This document shows positions 11,867 through 23,407 of a stretch of DNA of 64,000 nt, piece after piece. The notes beneath the pieces are model-generated. The model made no database searches. It saw only the letters and a list, made by a program, of their open reading frames with translations, and had not been told where the DNA came from. Source of the DNA: Mesocentrotus franciscanus. Its lineage: Eukaryota > Echinodermata > Echinoidea > Camarodonta > Strongylocentrotidae. A program made the translations under genes and the position numbers. Numbering within the stretch: position 1 is the stretch's first letter; each line of letters starts with the position of its first letter. Location: contig CP137679.1 of assembly GCA_037976565.1 (NCBI GenBank), forward strand, positions 8,043,973 to 8,107,972, given 5' to 3'.

Positions 11867-12012
11867 GTTCTGCATGGGGATTGATCCGTGCTCTCCATGT
11901 TGATTTCATTACCGCTGCATTCACACTGGATGCCGTACCGTCCAGTATTGCATGCACACTCACCACACACCAACGTTCCGCTACCACTGCTACAAACAGT
12001 GCTGTTAGCTTC
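11867..12012 (-). CDS. integrin beta exon E12: I-EGF1 and start of I-EGF2
   Basis: 146 nt, GATAG acceptor and GTTAGT donor with two bases over. It begins EANSTVCSSGSGTLVCGECA and ends STDQSPCR. The C-G-x-C-x-C spacing and the CxCSG motif are typical of integrin EGF modules. NST is a potential N-glycosylation site. Confidence 0.93.
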
Positions 12013-12439
12013 CTATCAAATGTGGAAGGACAAGCGATATCAATAAGAAAGTGTATGTAAACTGTGGTGCTGTTCACATTCTGAACAGAATACACTTTTT
12101 CAATATTGTTGCTTACTTCTGAACTGTCTGAAAAGAATTAGAAAAGGTTGGTGAAGTAGGACATGATTATTGAAGTACACTGTGTGACTTTTAACGCTTT
12201 GAAATCATCAAAATATTTTTTTGGTAATGGATGTGCTGAAAACCACATGCAATGCACACAAATATGGGTATGTAAGACTACTGACCTACATATGTCATTA
12301 TCTGTTGGTCAAACTTTTCAGCTATTCCTCGTCATATTTTTACGAGGGGATTTGAAAAACAATCAATTTCAGGGGATCTTTCTTCTCTGATGTTCTTTTT
12401 CTTTTCCTTTTTCTCATATGTATTCGCCTGTACTTGTAC

Positions 12440-13620
12440 TTGGAACTGGTGGGGGAAAAAACATATAAAATATGACCACATGCTCCTTTACACTCTTAAG
12501 TTGTCCTTATACAATCATATTACAATGCTGGCATTAACACAAAAATAACAACAAAACACAACAACAACAACAAGACAAAATACGGACAATTTACATCAAA
12601 AGTGAAAAAGAACAGAGCAAAAAAAAAATCCAAAATAATTCAGCATATACTCAACAAATCATATTACATGTAACTAGAAACGCACATTAAAAAAAATGTT
12701 TACCCAGAATATAGCATACACAAAATTTAAATGTTCAAAAGGTCCAATTTCTTGTTCTAAGAGTCAAGTCTATCACGACCAAGAGCAATTGTTTTTCAAT
12801 AGCACAACTTAATTTTAATTTACTAATAAAGTGATAGATATTAGGCAATATGTTGTTATATCTGCAGCAAAAGAGATAATATTTGAAGAATTACAAAATT
12901 TACATTGTCAAAAGCGGGATCCTTGATACCAAAATATACCTCTCTATTGGCAATAATAAAACTGTTGTGCAGTTCCTTGTGCATTATATTTTCCTGCACT
13001 TCTAACCAAAAGGAATTAGCCATTCTATAGTCCCCCAAAAGATGTTGAAATGTCTCGTCATCATTTTTACACCAGGAACAAATCTTTGAATCGATACATT
13101 TAATATCAAAAAGAAATTTTTTCAGAAGGAGATATCGCTAAAGAAATTGAAATTGAAAATATGTTAATTTAGTGAACAAGGTCGCCTTCAAAGAAAGACG
13201 GTAAATAGTAGTCCAATCCAGGTTTGCCTCATTTATGTCCATGGCCCATTTCGTTTCTGAATTTGGAGTTTAAAAAATTATATTGACACAAAGATTTTGA
13301 ATGAATATACAAACTTTACTAGCTTTACACATTTCATCAATTAACTCATTTTGCCAACTGTTGTGATTCACTCTATCAACAGCGATTTTCGATTTTGTTT
13401 TTTTCCGAATAGAGGGAATTCTATGATATTCTCCCAGGCTGACACAAAAAAATAAAATCCCACAAAGTTTTCTTTTCTTCACTTTCACCAAAGCTCAATT
13501 TTATTGCAAACAAAACGGGATATTTGAAAAAACAATCCTAAATATTCTTCTAAACTAAAAAGAAACAGAATTATTAACTGCTTTTCATTATTTTTTTCTA
13601 CCATAACTCAACTTCCATTG
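12440..13620 (-). mobile_element. Tx1/L1-like LINE fragment, ORF2 C-terminus
   Basis: On the minus strand, broken frames give a C-terminal zinc-finger-like CSWCKNDDETFQHL, then RMANSFWLEVQENI and REVYFGIKD. Upstream segments such as SWQNELIDEMCKASKV (about 13330) also fit. This order is seen at the end of ORF2 in the larger Tx1-like copies at 56880 and 61640. It lies in the intron between E11 and E12, in the same direction as the host gene. Confidence 0.7.
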
Positions 13621-13668
13621 CGAAAATGTGGGGGCAGGTTTAGTGTTCTAAAGTAGCCTAATACTTAC

Positions 13669-13753
13669 CCCTAATCCCTGACAATCGCATTCACACGTCA
13701 CTTCTAGCTCAATCTTAAGTTCTTCATTGAATCCTGCTGGTCCAATGTTAAAA
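13669..13753 (-). CDS. integrin beta exon E11: end of hybrid domain, start of I-EGF1
   Basis: 85 nt, AATCAG acceptor and GTAAGT donor. It reads SFNIGPAGFNEELKIELEVT then CECDCQGLG. The GFxExLxIELxxxCxCxC pattern is the standard junction between hybrid/PSI structures and the cysteine-rich stalk. Confidence 0.93.
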
Positions 13754-14406
13754 CTGATTATATGGAAAGGAAAACAAAATATCAGAAAAAACACATGGAG
13801 GTAAAACAAAAACTTTCATTAAATTGGAGTGTAGTCATGAACAACAGATTATTTACAAAACAGCTATGCTTTACGGAACACAAGTGATTGCAAAATAGCA
13901 CTCACGTCACGCAGAAACTAGTTATTTTGGAATGTTTTAATCTTGTAGACTGACTTTGAATTTAGCAAGAACTAATAATTGCGTTTTCCCCACGGTATTT
14001 CAAGAAATCGCCTTTTTCCACCCTAAATACCCATCCCTCTCAAAGTTGAAACACTTCCCATACAATCTGTGCATATATGTTGGTATGACTGTCAATTCAT
14101 ATAAAACATCGCATTCCATACAGCTGATTCTTGAACATTTTTATTTGCAATAATCTATATTAACCGATACCATTTGTTCTCATTTCCCGATTACTAGTGT
14201 CGTCTGCACATTAAAGGCTCGATCAGTTACCGCAAAAAGCACCGCGGTTTTGTTATTGCAAATGAATGGCAACTGCGCGCAACAAAGATCACTGAGCTCT
14301 GTGTTGAATATAACATACATAAATGGTAAGCGTATTGCACCTTACATCACCTTAACAAAAAAAAAGCCGCCGCGGTTTTGCCGAGTCATATCTAAACGAC
14401 GCTTAC

Positions 14407-14591
14407 CTCATCATGCCGCCTTCGACACATCTCTCAGCCGTGATGGTGATATCAAAGGATACTGTGTCCCCTAGCTTGAGTCCCGAACAATTGTTTGTGT
14501 CTTCGTATGTCTGGTTTTTACAGTTCGCTCGGTAGGAGAGTGTGACGTCATCGGGGGCTGTTGACGTCAGTCGGACTTGAGATGTTATATT
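14407..14591 (-). CDS. integrin beta exon E10: hybrid-domain return strands
   Basis: 185 nt, the largest exon seen; CTTTCAG acceptor and GTAAGC donor with two bases over. It starts NITSQVRLTSTAPDDVTLSY and ends DTVSFDITITAERCVEGGMM. This is the second half of the hybrid domain, with two Cys around a small loop (NCKNQTYEDTNNC). NIT and NQT are potential N-glycosylation sites. Confidence 0.95.
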
Positions 14592-15152
14592 CTGAAAGTG
14601 TAACCCCCAACAAATTATAATTGATAATAATTTTTAAAGACATCCAAGGCCCTCCGAAAAAATCTTATAGATCCCACCTGTCGCATATATTATATATAAA
14701 TTAATTGCAAATCAATATCTAAAATATTATTCATATAATGTGATGAAGATAAGTTACATGGCCTGTGTCGGACATGCAATTATTAGGAAAAGGACGGTGA
14801 GGAATTGATCAACATAACATGAATATACATTCATATGCATAGAACACTTGTATTGAATATCCTGCAGAAGTACATGTACAGTCTTCAATATTGTTGTGCA
14901 TATCACGTCAAAGCAAAAAAACATCTAGTAACGATTGCTACTTGCAGCAAGTACAGCAAAATCATGAAAATTACCGATATGCACAATTACTATATTTAAT
15001 CATCCTAAGGGAGAAAGAACCTGTGCAGAAAGTATGTCATTTCCCTTATTCCTCATCTATAACGGCCATTACATTTTGTATCAAGAACCTGGGAATATAG
15101 CCTTTACTTTCCCCTTTTTTTTCCATAACATGACAAGTTATCTGGGCATTAC

Positions 15153-15242
15153 GTCATAGTTTGAACGAATGAGCTGCACAATGTTTCCCGAGTCTTCGTC
15201 AAGCGCCCCAACTGTCGCACCTTCAATGTAATTCTGCAGACT
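15153..15242 (-). CDS. integrin beta exon E9: beta-I domain C-terminal helix
   Basis: 90 nt, phase 0 at both ends, TTTACAG acceptor and GTAATG donor. It reads SLQNYIEGATVGALDEDSGN then IVQLIRSNYD. This is the last helix of the beta-I domain (family pattern GAxVGxLxxDSSNIVxLIxxxY), which moves during receptor activation. Confidence 0.95.
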
Positions 15243-15813
15243 CTGTAAAAAAAAATATATAGCAAAAATGCATGCTTAAATCGGTGAATTGACTTTGATC
15301 ATTGTTTTGCATTTTGTAACAATAAATGATGCAACAATAAATAACAAACGCTCTCATAAAGTAGGATTGTATTTGAAAATGAATATTTACAATTTGCATA
15401 CACTTAATTCATTTGACGATAATGCACAGAACTAAGGATTCTACCGAGGATAAATCCACATTTCTTACATAATTATCTAAACAAGTTATATATTTGTACA
15501 TGTAGAGATCAAAACAACCAGAGAGACAACCAGTGTACATTTCCTTCGTCATATTTCTTTCGTCTTCAAGAAAATGTAAAATGTGTTTTGAAATAAATTG
15601 CCATAAAGTTTTGTCATCAAAGAAATATCGTTGACGATATGAAATTCATTTCATGCTTAGCATTGTCCTATTATGGAGCGCTATACAAGATTCCACTTAT
15701 ATCATTTATATCATTGAGAGAGACAATCATCCCTTTAAACTATTCCATTACTATTTCTTTCAAGTTTCATTGTTTGCTGGTACTTTACATTCAAGTTGAA
15801 ACAGTAAACTGAC

Positions 15814-15909
15814 CCTGTACAGGGGTGTTTGGTCCCTGGTAACCGCGAAAATCGGAATGACATTGTTTTCTCGTAGCTTGGCGCTGAGGTGACCGATAGA
15901 GGGATAATC
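15814..15909 (-). CDS. integrin beta exon E8: beta-I domain
   Basis: 96 nt, phase 0 at both ends, TTCTCAG acceptor and GTCAGT donor. It reads DYPSIGHLSAKLRENNVIPI then FAVTRDQTPLYR, the conserved DYPSIGxLxxKLxExNVxPIFAVT helix and strand. The donor is a less usual GTCAGT, but the flanking reading frame fits only this cut. Confidence 0.95.
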
Positions 15910-16294
15910 CTGAGAATCATGAAAATAAAACAGTTTAGCTCGAAGGTTACAGATGACCGTAATCATCATTACCTTCATCATCGTCATCATCATCGTCATC
16001 ATCATCCCCATCGTTTTTAAATTTTTAAATTGAATATATCCTTTCAAACAGGAGAGGACCGAGAACAGTGCCCTGGGGGATCCCCGAAGTAACTGGAATG
16101 TTATACGGTGTTTGTCAATCGAGAAGTAATATCTGATGGTGTTTTGTAAAAAAAAAAAAAACATTTATCCATCTGTTCATGTTTCCTCTGATACAACCGT
16201 AACAAGTCGTTGGTAGGGTATGGTATGAAAGACCTAACTCAAGTCTATCATACAGATATCAATACGGCCAAGGTTATTACTGTGTCAAGTCATT

Positions 16295-16475
16295 AACCAG
16301 ACCGGCTAGCTGAGTTTGATATAGGTTCTACTGCTTCTAGACTCGTGTTGTTTTGAGAAAGCTGTGTGTTTGCTGGGATCGAATCCAAGTCAGTGCGCCA
16401 GTGACCTGTGATAAAGGCATTAATCCTCATTACCAAATCCCTCGGAGAAGAGTTAAAACCGTCGGTCTGGTAATA
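16295..16475 (+). mobile_element. candidate tRNA-derived SINE
   Basis: A TAGCTGAGTTTG A-box-like string (about 16310) and a GGGATCGAATCC B-box-like string (about 16375) precede a tail with TCCTCATTACCAAATCCCTC and GTTAAAACCGTCGGTC. That kind of tail recurs in marine invertebrate SINEs. No target duplication was identified. Confidence 0.5.
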
Positions 16476-16550
16476 CAGATAGGTTTATAAAAAAAAAAAC
16501 CTAACCAACTCACTTGAAAAGACTCTTTAAAAGCTTTAAAAAAAACTTAC

Positions 16551-16631
16551 CTGTAGCGTACTAAAGGTGTACATGTTTGTGTTAGGATCCATGTGGCACT
16601 GTCCGTCATTGGGTTCCACTATGCCTCCAAG
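16551..16631 (-). CDS. integrin beta exon E7: beta-I domain
   Basis: 81 nt, phase 0 at both ends, CACCAG acceptor and GTAAG donor. It reads LGGIVEPNDGQCHMDPNTNM then YTFSTLQ, the conserved LxGIVxPNDGxCH segment. A GA-rich microsatellite lies directly against the acceptor and supplies its pyrimidine tract on the coding strand. Confidence 0.96.
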
Positions 16632-16779
16632 CTGGTGAGAGAGAGAGAGAGAGAACGAGAGAGATAAACAGATGGAACGAGCAAGGTAAAGCGCGAGTGT
16701 GGGGTAAATGGTGTAAGAGATATAGTTCAAGTTCAAGTTTCAACTTCCACATTTTTACAAAAAAATATAGACATACTTA

Positions 16780-16835
16780 TAAAATAGAAATTATATATAT
16801 ATATTTATATATATATATATATATATACAATTCAT
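16780..16835. repeat. TA microsatellite
   Basis: Uninterrupted TA dinucleotides broken once, in the intron between E6 and E7. Confidence 0.9.
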
Positions 16836-16939
16836 GTAGTATATATGAGCACGTCTCGGTGATTAACAATTCATATGATAGATTAAGTAGAATTTGAGGA
16901 ACCTAATGAAAAACTGGGCTTGTATATTATAGGTTCCTG

Positions 16940-17040
16940 GTAAGAGTGAGACAGTGAGACTGTGAGACAGATAGCGAGAGAGATAAAGAGAGCGAGACAG
17001 ACAGAGAGAGAGAGAGACGGAGCGCAAGAGGGATTGATAA
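16940..17040. repeat. GA-rich microsatellite
   Basis: Imperfect GAGA tract with GACAGA interruptions in the intron between E6 and E7. A second GA tract at about 17796-17850 lies in the next intron. Confidence 0.85.
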
Positions 17041-17258
17041 ATCATTTTCCAAATGTTTATGTTGTCATAATTTTGGTTAAACACAAGGGGTCATCAAAAT
17101 TGCTCGTTTATTTATCTGTTCTGTATTCTTATTCTTATCTAATGAACTTATCATGATGAGCTTCTTGTAATTGTCATCATCTTCAATATCAAGTGCATTT
17201 CTAATTTTGCAACGCATATCACAACTCTATTACATGTTTCTAATTCTATTGAACTTAC

Positions 17259-17342
17259 TCTCCCGTCTCCCGCTATATGGAAAGGAGCGTCTGTTGTAAA
17301 GATTACCAGATGGCGAGCTTTGGGTCTCCAACCGATGATGTC
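17259..17342 (-). CDS. integrin beta exon E6: beta-I domain core strand
   Basis: 84 nt, phase 0 at both ends, TTGACAG acceptor and GTAAGT donor. It reads DIIGWRPKARHLVIFTTDAP then FHIAGDGR, matching the family pattern IGWRxxxRxLVFxTDxxFHxAGDG. TTDA replaces the common ATDA. Confidence 0.96.
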
Positions 17343-18763
17343 CTGTCAAAGTAAGGATAAATATATTGTTAAATATTTCAAATATCACGATAATCTCTGA
17401 CTTTCTTTCCAATTCATATAGTTGAGTCAATCAAAACATGATCGAATAGGTGTACACAATAAAAATGGGGGAGGCAGGGTAAAGTCTATGTTTGACGGAT
17501 ACGGATGTATTGACAAATTTTAAATAGATAACTAAAATTATCGACAATGAAAAAACAGACAGACATAAAGTGTGTCACACAGACAGACTGATATCAATAT
17601 AAATGAATAGTTATATAAATAATAAATATACACATAAATATACGGAGAATGTTGAGGGAGATACGTTAGATTAAACAAAAGATACAAAATTACAAATGAA
17701 GAAGAGAAAGAGAGATGATAAGTTTGAGTTGATAGTTTTAGCTATGTACAATGTAATGAAGAAGCAGTAATGAACCAGCATTTAAATAGAGACTGAGATG
17801 GAGAGAGAGAGAGAGAGAGACTGAGATGGAGAGAGAGAGAGAGAGAGAGAAGCAGACAGGGAGCGATAGCGAAAAATGACAAAAGGCGAGGAAAATAGAA
17901 AAAGCGAGTCACACATTTCTTGTTACCAGGAGAAAATGACTTGACGTTCTTTTTCCCCACCGAGCAGACAGGTGTCATGAAAAATGCATACCCTCATGAT
18001 AATCATCTTCATACAAAATATCACTTTGGTTTCCGAGGAGATCCTCCATGAGCAAATTTGACACAAAAATCATCATCCAATTCTCCTGTCTTCTTCTCAC
18101 CACTGACAATAAAATTCCTACATTGTGTAAACCTTTATACATTTAAAATAATTGATGTATGCATTAGCATGGCAACGGGATGTTGACAACATCTCGCTGT
18201 CGCGGCGTGTAAACGACGAGACATGCAATGTCTCTAGCGTGCCTGAACATGACATTTTGTCAATAATTTTTGTCATTTGCGTAGTAAATAAAAATGATCT
18301 TGCAAATCAGATACAGTGTATAATAGGGGAAAAGAGAAGATTTTGTAATCAGAGTTTTGGCATTAACAAGAATAATAAAATGACGATTCATATCTAAGTG
18401 TAAAAGTGACAATTCATAAAAAGCTACTAATTACTACCACATTTATTGCATGCGAATTACATTGGTATGAGTTGTAGTATATGAAAACCCCATAAACAGC
18501 AATGAGCATTAAAACATGGCGCATAATTATTGAAAATATGATCACAAAGACTTTCAATAATTCAACTTAAGGGCAACGTCAATACCATATTGTACTGCCT
18601 AAAGAAATAGTGTTCTGAATACATGTAAAGTCGCTATAATATTCGCAAATGAACAGATGATGAAAAAAGGCTAACGAAATTATACTAGGTTGGTTGTTTG
18701 AAAGACATGTTTGAATATAAATGACATTGGTATTGATAATGGGATGTAGTCTTGGTATCATAC

Positions 18764-18850
18764 CCCGCAAACAGCAATCTGCATCAAAGCGTCAAACCCG
18801 CCCTCAGGAGTGTCCACGTTACCAGACACCGCTGTGTTTGCGATACGGTT
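18764..18850 (-). CDS. integrin beta exon E5: beta-I domain metal-site strand
   Basis: 87 nt, phase 0 at both ends, TTTTCAG acceptor and GTATGA donor. It reads [20 protein letters not shown] then ALMQIAVCG. The SGNxDxPEGGFDAxMQ block supplies Asn, Asp and Glu ligands to the synergistic and MIDAS metal sites in known integrins, and all are present. Confidence 0.96.
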
Positions 18851-18984
18851 CTGAAAACAAAGAATAGACAGGCATTAGCAACGGAGAGAGTGATAAGTTC
18901 TACTTTCACTTTAAGAAAATGTTTGATTAATATGGTAACTTCAAACCATCCTTTAAAAATCGGCTTTTCTATTCGCTGTGGAAG

Positions 18985-19512
18985 GTATAGTTCCGCTTAT
19001 ATTGCAAATGGTTCAGTCCTCATATTGCATGAAAAGTAATGACAATGTGTATGATCTATATCATCAATTATGCTATATACTTAGTAGGTACATATTTGTT
19101 ACTCGAGAAAGGTTGGAGATGCGGAGGAGCCTGATAAGCCTGATAAGGAGGATGACCTTCTTATTTTCGAGAAAAAAAATTGGTAAAAGCAGATAATATT
19201 TCATTACCAATTATGTCCCGCTTAAATTGCAAATGGTTCAGTCCTCATATTGCATGAAAAGTGATGACAATGTGTATGATCTATATCATCAATTATGCTA
19301 TATAGTTTGTAGGTACATATTTGTTACTCGAGAAAGGTTGGAGATGCAGAGGAGCCTGATAAGCAGGATGACCTCCGGTATTGTACGGGCTTGTCCCGTA
19401 TTAAAATCATGCATCCCGCGTCCCGAATCAACCTCCCGGGACGCCATTTAGTTCCTTATTTTCGAGGAAAAAAAATGGTAAAGCAGATAATATTTCATTA
19501 CCAATTATGTCC
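18985..19512. repeat. local tandem duplication, two units of about 225-300 bp
   Basis: Unit 1 (about 18985-19212) and unit 2 (about 19208-19512) share long near-identical runs, including GCAAATGGTTCAGTCCTCAT and ACTCGAGAAAGGTTGGAGAT. Both end in GCAGATAATATTTCATTACC. Unit 2 has about 75 extra GC-richer bases with the inverted core GTCCCGTATT. The duplication lies between E4 and E5. Confidence 0.8.
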
Positions 19513-20034
19513 CTTTTGCAGCCAACATCAAATTCTATAAAACTTTGCAGGAATTATGAATAGTCATGTATGTCCTTTCTGTGAAATTTAAACATTAGCA
19601 GTGTCCTAGTATTCAAATTATGCAAGGAAACCCGTTTACCTTCTAGACTTCACTGTCAGACACTATTGCGTGACTGACTGACTTCTTTTTTTTCTGTGTT
19701 AATAACATTCATAAAATGAGGTGTAGCAGGTACATAAGCATTTGTCTACATCAATAACCCCCTACTTGTAATGGCCAAAATTAAACTGATTGAATCTATG
19801 TGCAGCACAAAACGTACGACCCTTCGGTAGAAGGGTCTGAAAATCAGACTATTACTTACGTGATTGCAATCACTTATGTCGATTCGACAACTTATGGTCG
19901 TTATTTTCCCACTAAAAGCCATTTTCAAGCCCTTTCGTTTTGAGGGAAGTTCTAAATTAGTGTTGTCTTTCAAATGCCGTTGGAATTTAACCTTTTCATT
20001 TTGTTGGCCTGCAAATGGGACATAGTACCCTTAA
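19503..20034. mobile_element. non-autonomous DNA element (three-copy family), copy 1
   Basis: About 530 bp, starting ATGTCCCTTTTGCAGCC and ending GGCCTGCAAATGGGACATAG, which are imperfect inverses of each other. The interior is shared over its whole length with 31743-32176 and 38793-39330. No coding capacity. Confidence 0.75.
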
Positions 20035-20142
20035 CACAACAAATGGATATACAATCATGCAAAAGCAGCGCCTTTCACGGTAAAAAATCTTTGGTAGATA
20101 CGAACACCAAAATGAGATTTAAATGATTTGTAAGTATCTTAC

Positions 20143-20227
20143 AACGAAGAGCGTTGGATCCTGATTTAGAGGTAGTGCATTGTGGAATCCGTGTGGAGTA
20201 GCACATCCTGTGCATGGGGAAATCAGT
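20143..20227 (-). CDS. integrin beta exon E4: specificity-determining loop
   Basis: 85 nt, CTTCTCAG acceptor and GTAAGAT donor, leaving in phase 0. The codon split with E3 gives Lys, then LISPCTGCATPHGFHNALPL and NQDPTLFV. The C-T-G-C segment is the disulphide loop that shapes ligand choice. Only two residues lie between the cysteines, whereas vertebrate beta-1 and beta-3 chains have five or six. The fit of phase and sequence proves that E3 and E4 are adjacent exons across the long intron. Confidence 0.95.
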
Positions 20228-20479
20228 CTGAGAAGAAACAAAATAATCTTGGTATTAACTTCAGCGTAGGAGAAAGAGAGGCAAAAAGGAAAGAGAGAAA
20301 GAAACAAAGAAAGAAAGAAAGAGAGAAAGTAAGAGATGAGATAGAGGCAGAGTGTTTTTATATTGAAAACTGTTGACATAACTTCTTCTGTGTGTCTTAA
20401 CATTGAGTTGTGTTAAAAATTAACTATAAATTGTGAGGTTTCTCCCCTTTTGCATTTCATGTTTTAATATTGCCATCCA

Positions 20480-21160
20480 GTGAGCAAGGTTGAGTCATTT
20501 ATGTTTAATTTCCATACTGGTAATCTTCCGCACATTTTTTTCAAAACATGTTTGTTAGTAATTCATCTGTTTATTCCAATAACACAAGGCAACAAAAGTT
20601 ATTACACAAAGCCCCTGTACGTACGACCCATGGATTTACATCATTTAGAAATGTGGGAATAAGCACATGGAATGATTTAAACGAGGACATAAGATCAAGT
20701 TCAACTTTGTCAACATTTAAAGTTATGTGCAAAAGGGAACTTATTTATTAATTTGTAAAACTGGGTAGAACTATAAGTTTTCATCTCATGTTACGCGTTT
20801 TTCATGTGCTTCTTCTTCTTCTTCTTTTTCCCTTTTTCTTTTTTAATATTCTTCTCTCTTCTCCTCCTTCTCCCTCTCTTTATAATATGTTTTAAAGTGC
20901 ATTGCATGGTGTGTGAATGGGTGAGTATGGCCGAGTGTGTTTGCAAGATATTTGAAACTGTTTTGTAATACAATAAATATACATATATGTTTTTTTTTTT
21001 GAATGTTTTTATATTATTCAATTTATATGTTACTGGGCCCCATTTACAAGCTTTGCTTCTCAGGGGTCCATAACCTGTCATTGTATTGTAATGTTACCAG
21101 TACCAGTGTGATTGTAAATTATTTTTAATGATTGGTTGAATAAATTGAATTGAAATTGAA
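20480..21160 (+). mobile_element. LINE 3' end
   Basis: The C-terminal signature NTRQQKLLHKAPVRT, then FTSFRNVGISTWNDLNEDIR and STFKVMCKREL, is the usual end of CR1/Jockey-type ORF2. A 3' UTR and a TTGAA-rich tail (about 21135-21160) follow. It is 5' truncated. Confidence 0.75.
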
Positions 21161-21289
21161 TTTCAATCATTTCGAACATGTCAAGACATGGTCACTTACA
21201 TAATGTCTTATATACTACATAGTCAGCCTTCTAGACACCATCTTTAAGTTAATAACAGGATCGTAGGATCAGTTCTTAACTGTCTTTAT

Positions 21290-23385
21290 TATTTTGTAGA
21301 CCTTGAACCTAAGCGAATCAAGTTAAACTTTACAATCTAACGATTCACATTCAATCACTTACTTGAGACTCGGAAGTATATACCTGCATCCTTACCAGAA
21401 ATCCGAAACCTTCTCATCAAAATAATGTTGATTCTACTTCCTCATCTGACGATCGATATGAGAAACGTATTTCAGATATCCTCAATAGTAAATTCGATGA
21501 AATGTTACTTCAGTTTGATCCTAATGATACTCATTATGTAAGAGAATCTCAATACCATACTCAAAACCAGTTCATTCCAAATTTTCAAAGCACATCAAAA
21601 TGTGATTTAAATTTCTTGAACCTGAATATTCGTAGCCTCAATAAAAAATTTTTAGCAGTTGACTTTATTGCTGGACAATATTGATGTGTGTAACTTTATC
21701 ATCGGTTTCGAGGAAACATGGTTGCAAGACCAGCCTCACTCCCTTTTTTCTCTTTCTCAACATAACCTCATATTTAATAACCGTACGAATAAAAGAGGTG
21801 TAGGCGTTGCAATGTATGTTCCAGACCATCTTAATTTTTGAAGTAGCTTCTGATATAAACACAATGAATCTGGCAATGGAAGTGGTCTTTATCGAATTAG
21901 TCTTACAAATCAAGAAAATATGGAAGTTGGTACTATTTATCGCCCCCCTCCTTCCAATCACAACGAATTATTAGTTGAAATGCAGCATTTCCTTGTTCAC
22001 CCCCTTCTTCAAAATAAACATTGCATTATTATGGTAGATTTAAACGTTGATTTGTTAAAATGTAATGATAATAAGTTTTCTCATGATTTTCTGGATACCT
22101 TGCTTTCATATTCTTTTGTTCCAGTAATATCAAAACCCACGCTCTTATTCACGCAGTCATGTACTCTCATCGATAATATGTTTTTAAATGTTGATCATTT
22201 ACAAACTGAATCTGGCATTATGCTGTCTGACATATCAGATCACTGTCCAGTTTATTGCAAAATTCAAAGTTGGTTAAATCTTGCTAAATCACCTCCCCCT
22301 CAAAAGTGGTAAGGAAATTTACAGCCTCCAAAATAGATAAATTAAAGGAAAAGCTGGGATCGATTGATTGGGCAGAAGTTTGGCTCATACTGATGTAAAT
22401 GTGTCTTACAACAATTTTATCCAAATTCCAAAAAAAGCTCTTGACAAATATATTCCACTAGAGAGATGCAAATTTTCTAGTTATGGACATGAACCACGTT
22501 ACCCTTAGGTCTCCAAGTCTTTATTAAGATCAATTAATAGGAAAAAATAACTTGTATTACGAATTTCGTGCGAATCCCACACCAAAACTTCGAGATATAT
22601 ACATTAAATACAAAAACACATTGACAAAGATTCTGCGACTTGAGAAACAGAGATATTATTGTATCCAGTTTGAAAAAAAAAAGAAATCCAACATAAAGGA
22701 AACATGGGGAGTTATTGATAAGGTCTTAAACAAAAAAAGTGATAACAAAAAAACATAATACAAATCCGAGAGGGTAATAAGACCATCAATGATGAAGAAT
22801 GTATTGCTTTTCACTTTAATGATTACTTCTCAAACATTGGACCCAATCTTGCCAAGAAAATTCCTTTTGTCGAAAAACCTTTTCATTCTATTTTGAAGAA
22901 CAAAAATGAGAATTCTATATTTTTTAGTCCAAACAAATCATCTGAGATTCTAAAAATGGTTAAATTTTTCAAAGAAAAAAGAAGTACGGGTCATGATGAA
23001 GTCAGTAACTTTGTATTGAAAAATACTATACACGAAATGGTTGTTACCCTAGAACACATATTTAATCTTCCCATGACCAGGGTGCGGTTCCCGACATCAT
23101 GAAACTTGCAAAATTTGTTCCGATTTTTAAAAAGGGTGACCCCTTAGATTCATGTAATTATAGGCCCATATCTCTCTTGTCTTCAATCTCTAAAGTGTTA
23201 GAAAAACTCATCTATGATCGCACAGTAGCTTTTTTTAGTGAGTAATAATACATTCTCCGACTCACAGTTTGGCTTCAGACAAAAAAACATTCGACTGTTC
23301 ATACCTTGGAAATGTACCTTGGAAGTATGCATTTAAAGTTAAAAACTTATTTGCCTCTCGTTGACATTTGGATGAAGAATCCATA
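21290..23385 (+). mobile_element. LINE, 5' portion (endonuclease and start of RT), split by a nested LINE
   Basis: Broken frames give an apurinic-type endonuclease (LNLNIRSLNKKF at 21602, EETWLQDQ at 21708, VDLNVDLLKCND, SDHCPVYCK at 22230) and the start of RT (KLAKFVPIFKKGDP and NYRPISLLSSISKVLEKLI, about 23100-23215). It stops after a QFGFRQKxSTVHTLEMYL-like block. The next expected residues appear at about 28055, beyond an inserted minus-strand LINE. Confidence 0.8.
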
Positions 23386-23407
23386 TTTTGACACATGTTT
23401 AGTGGCG

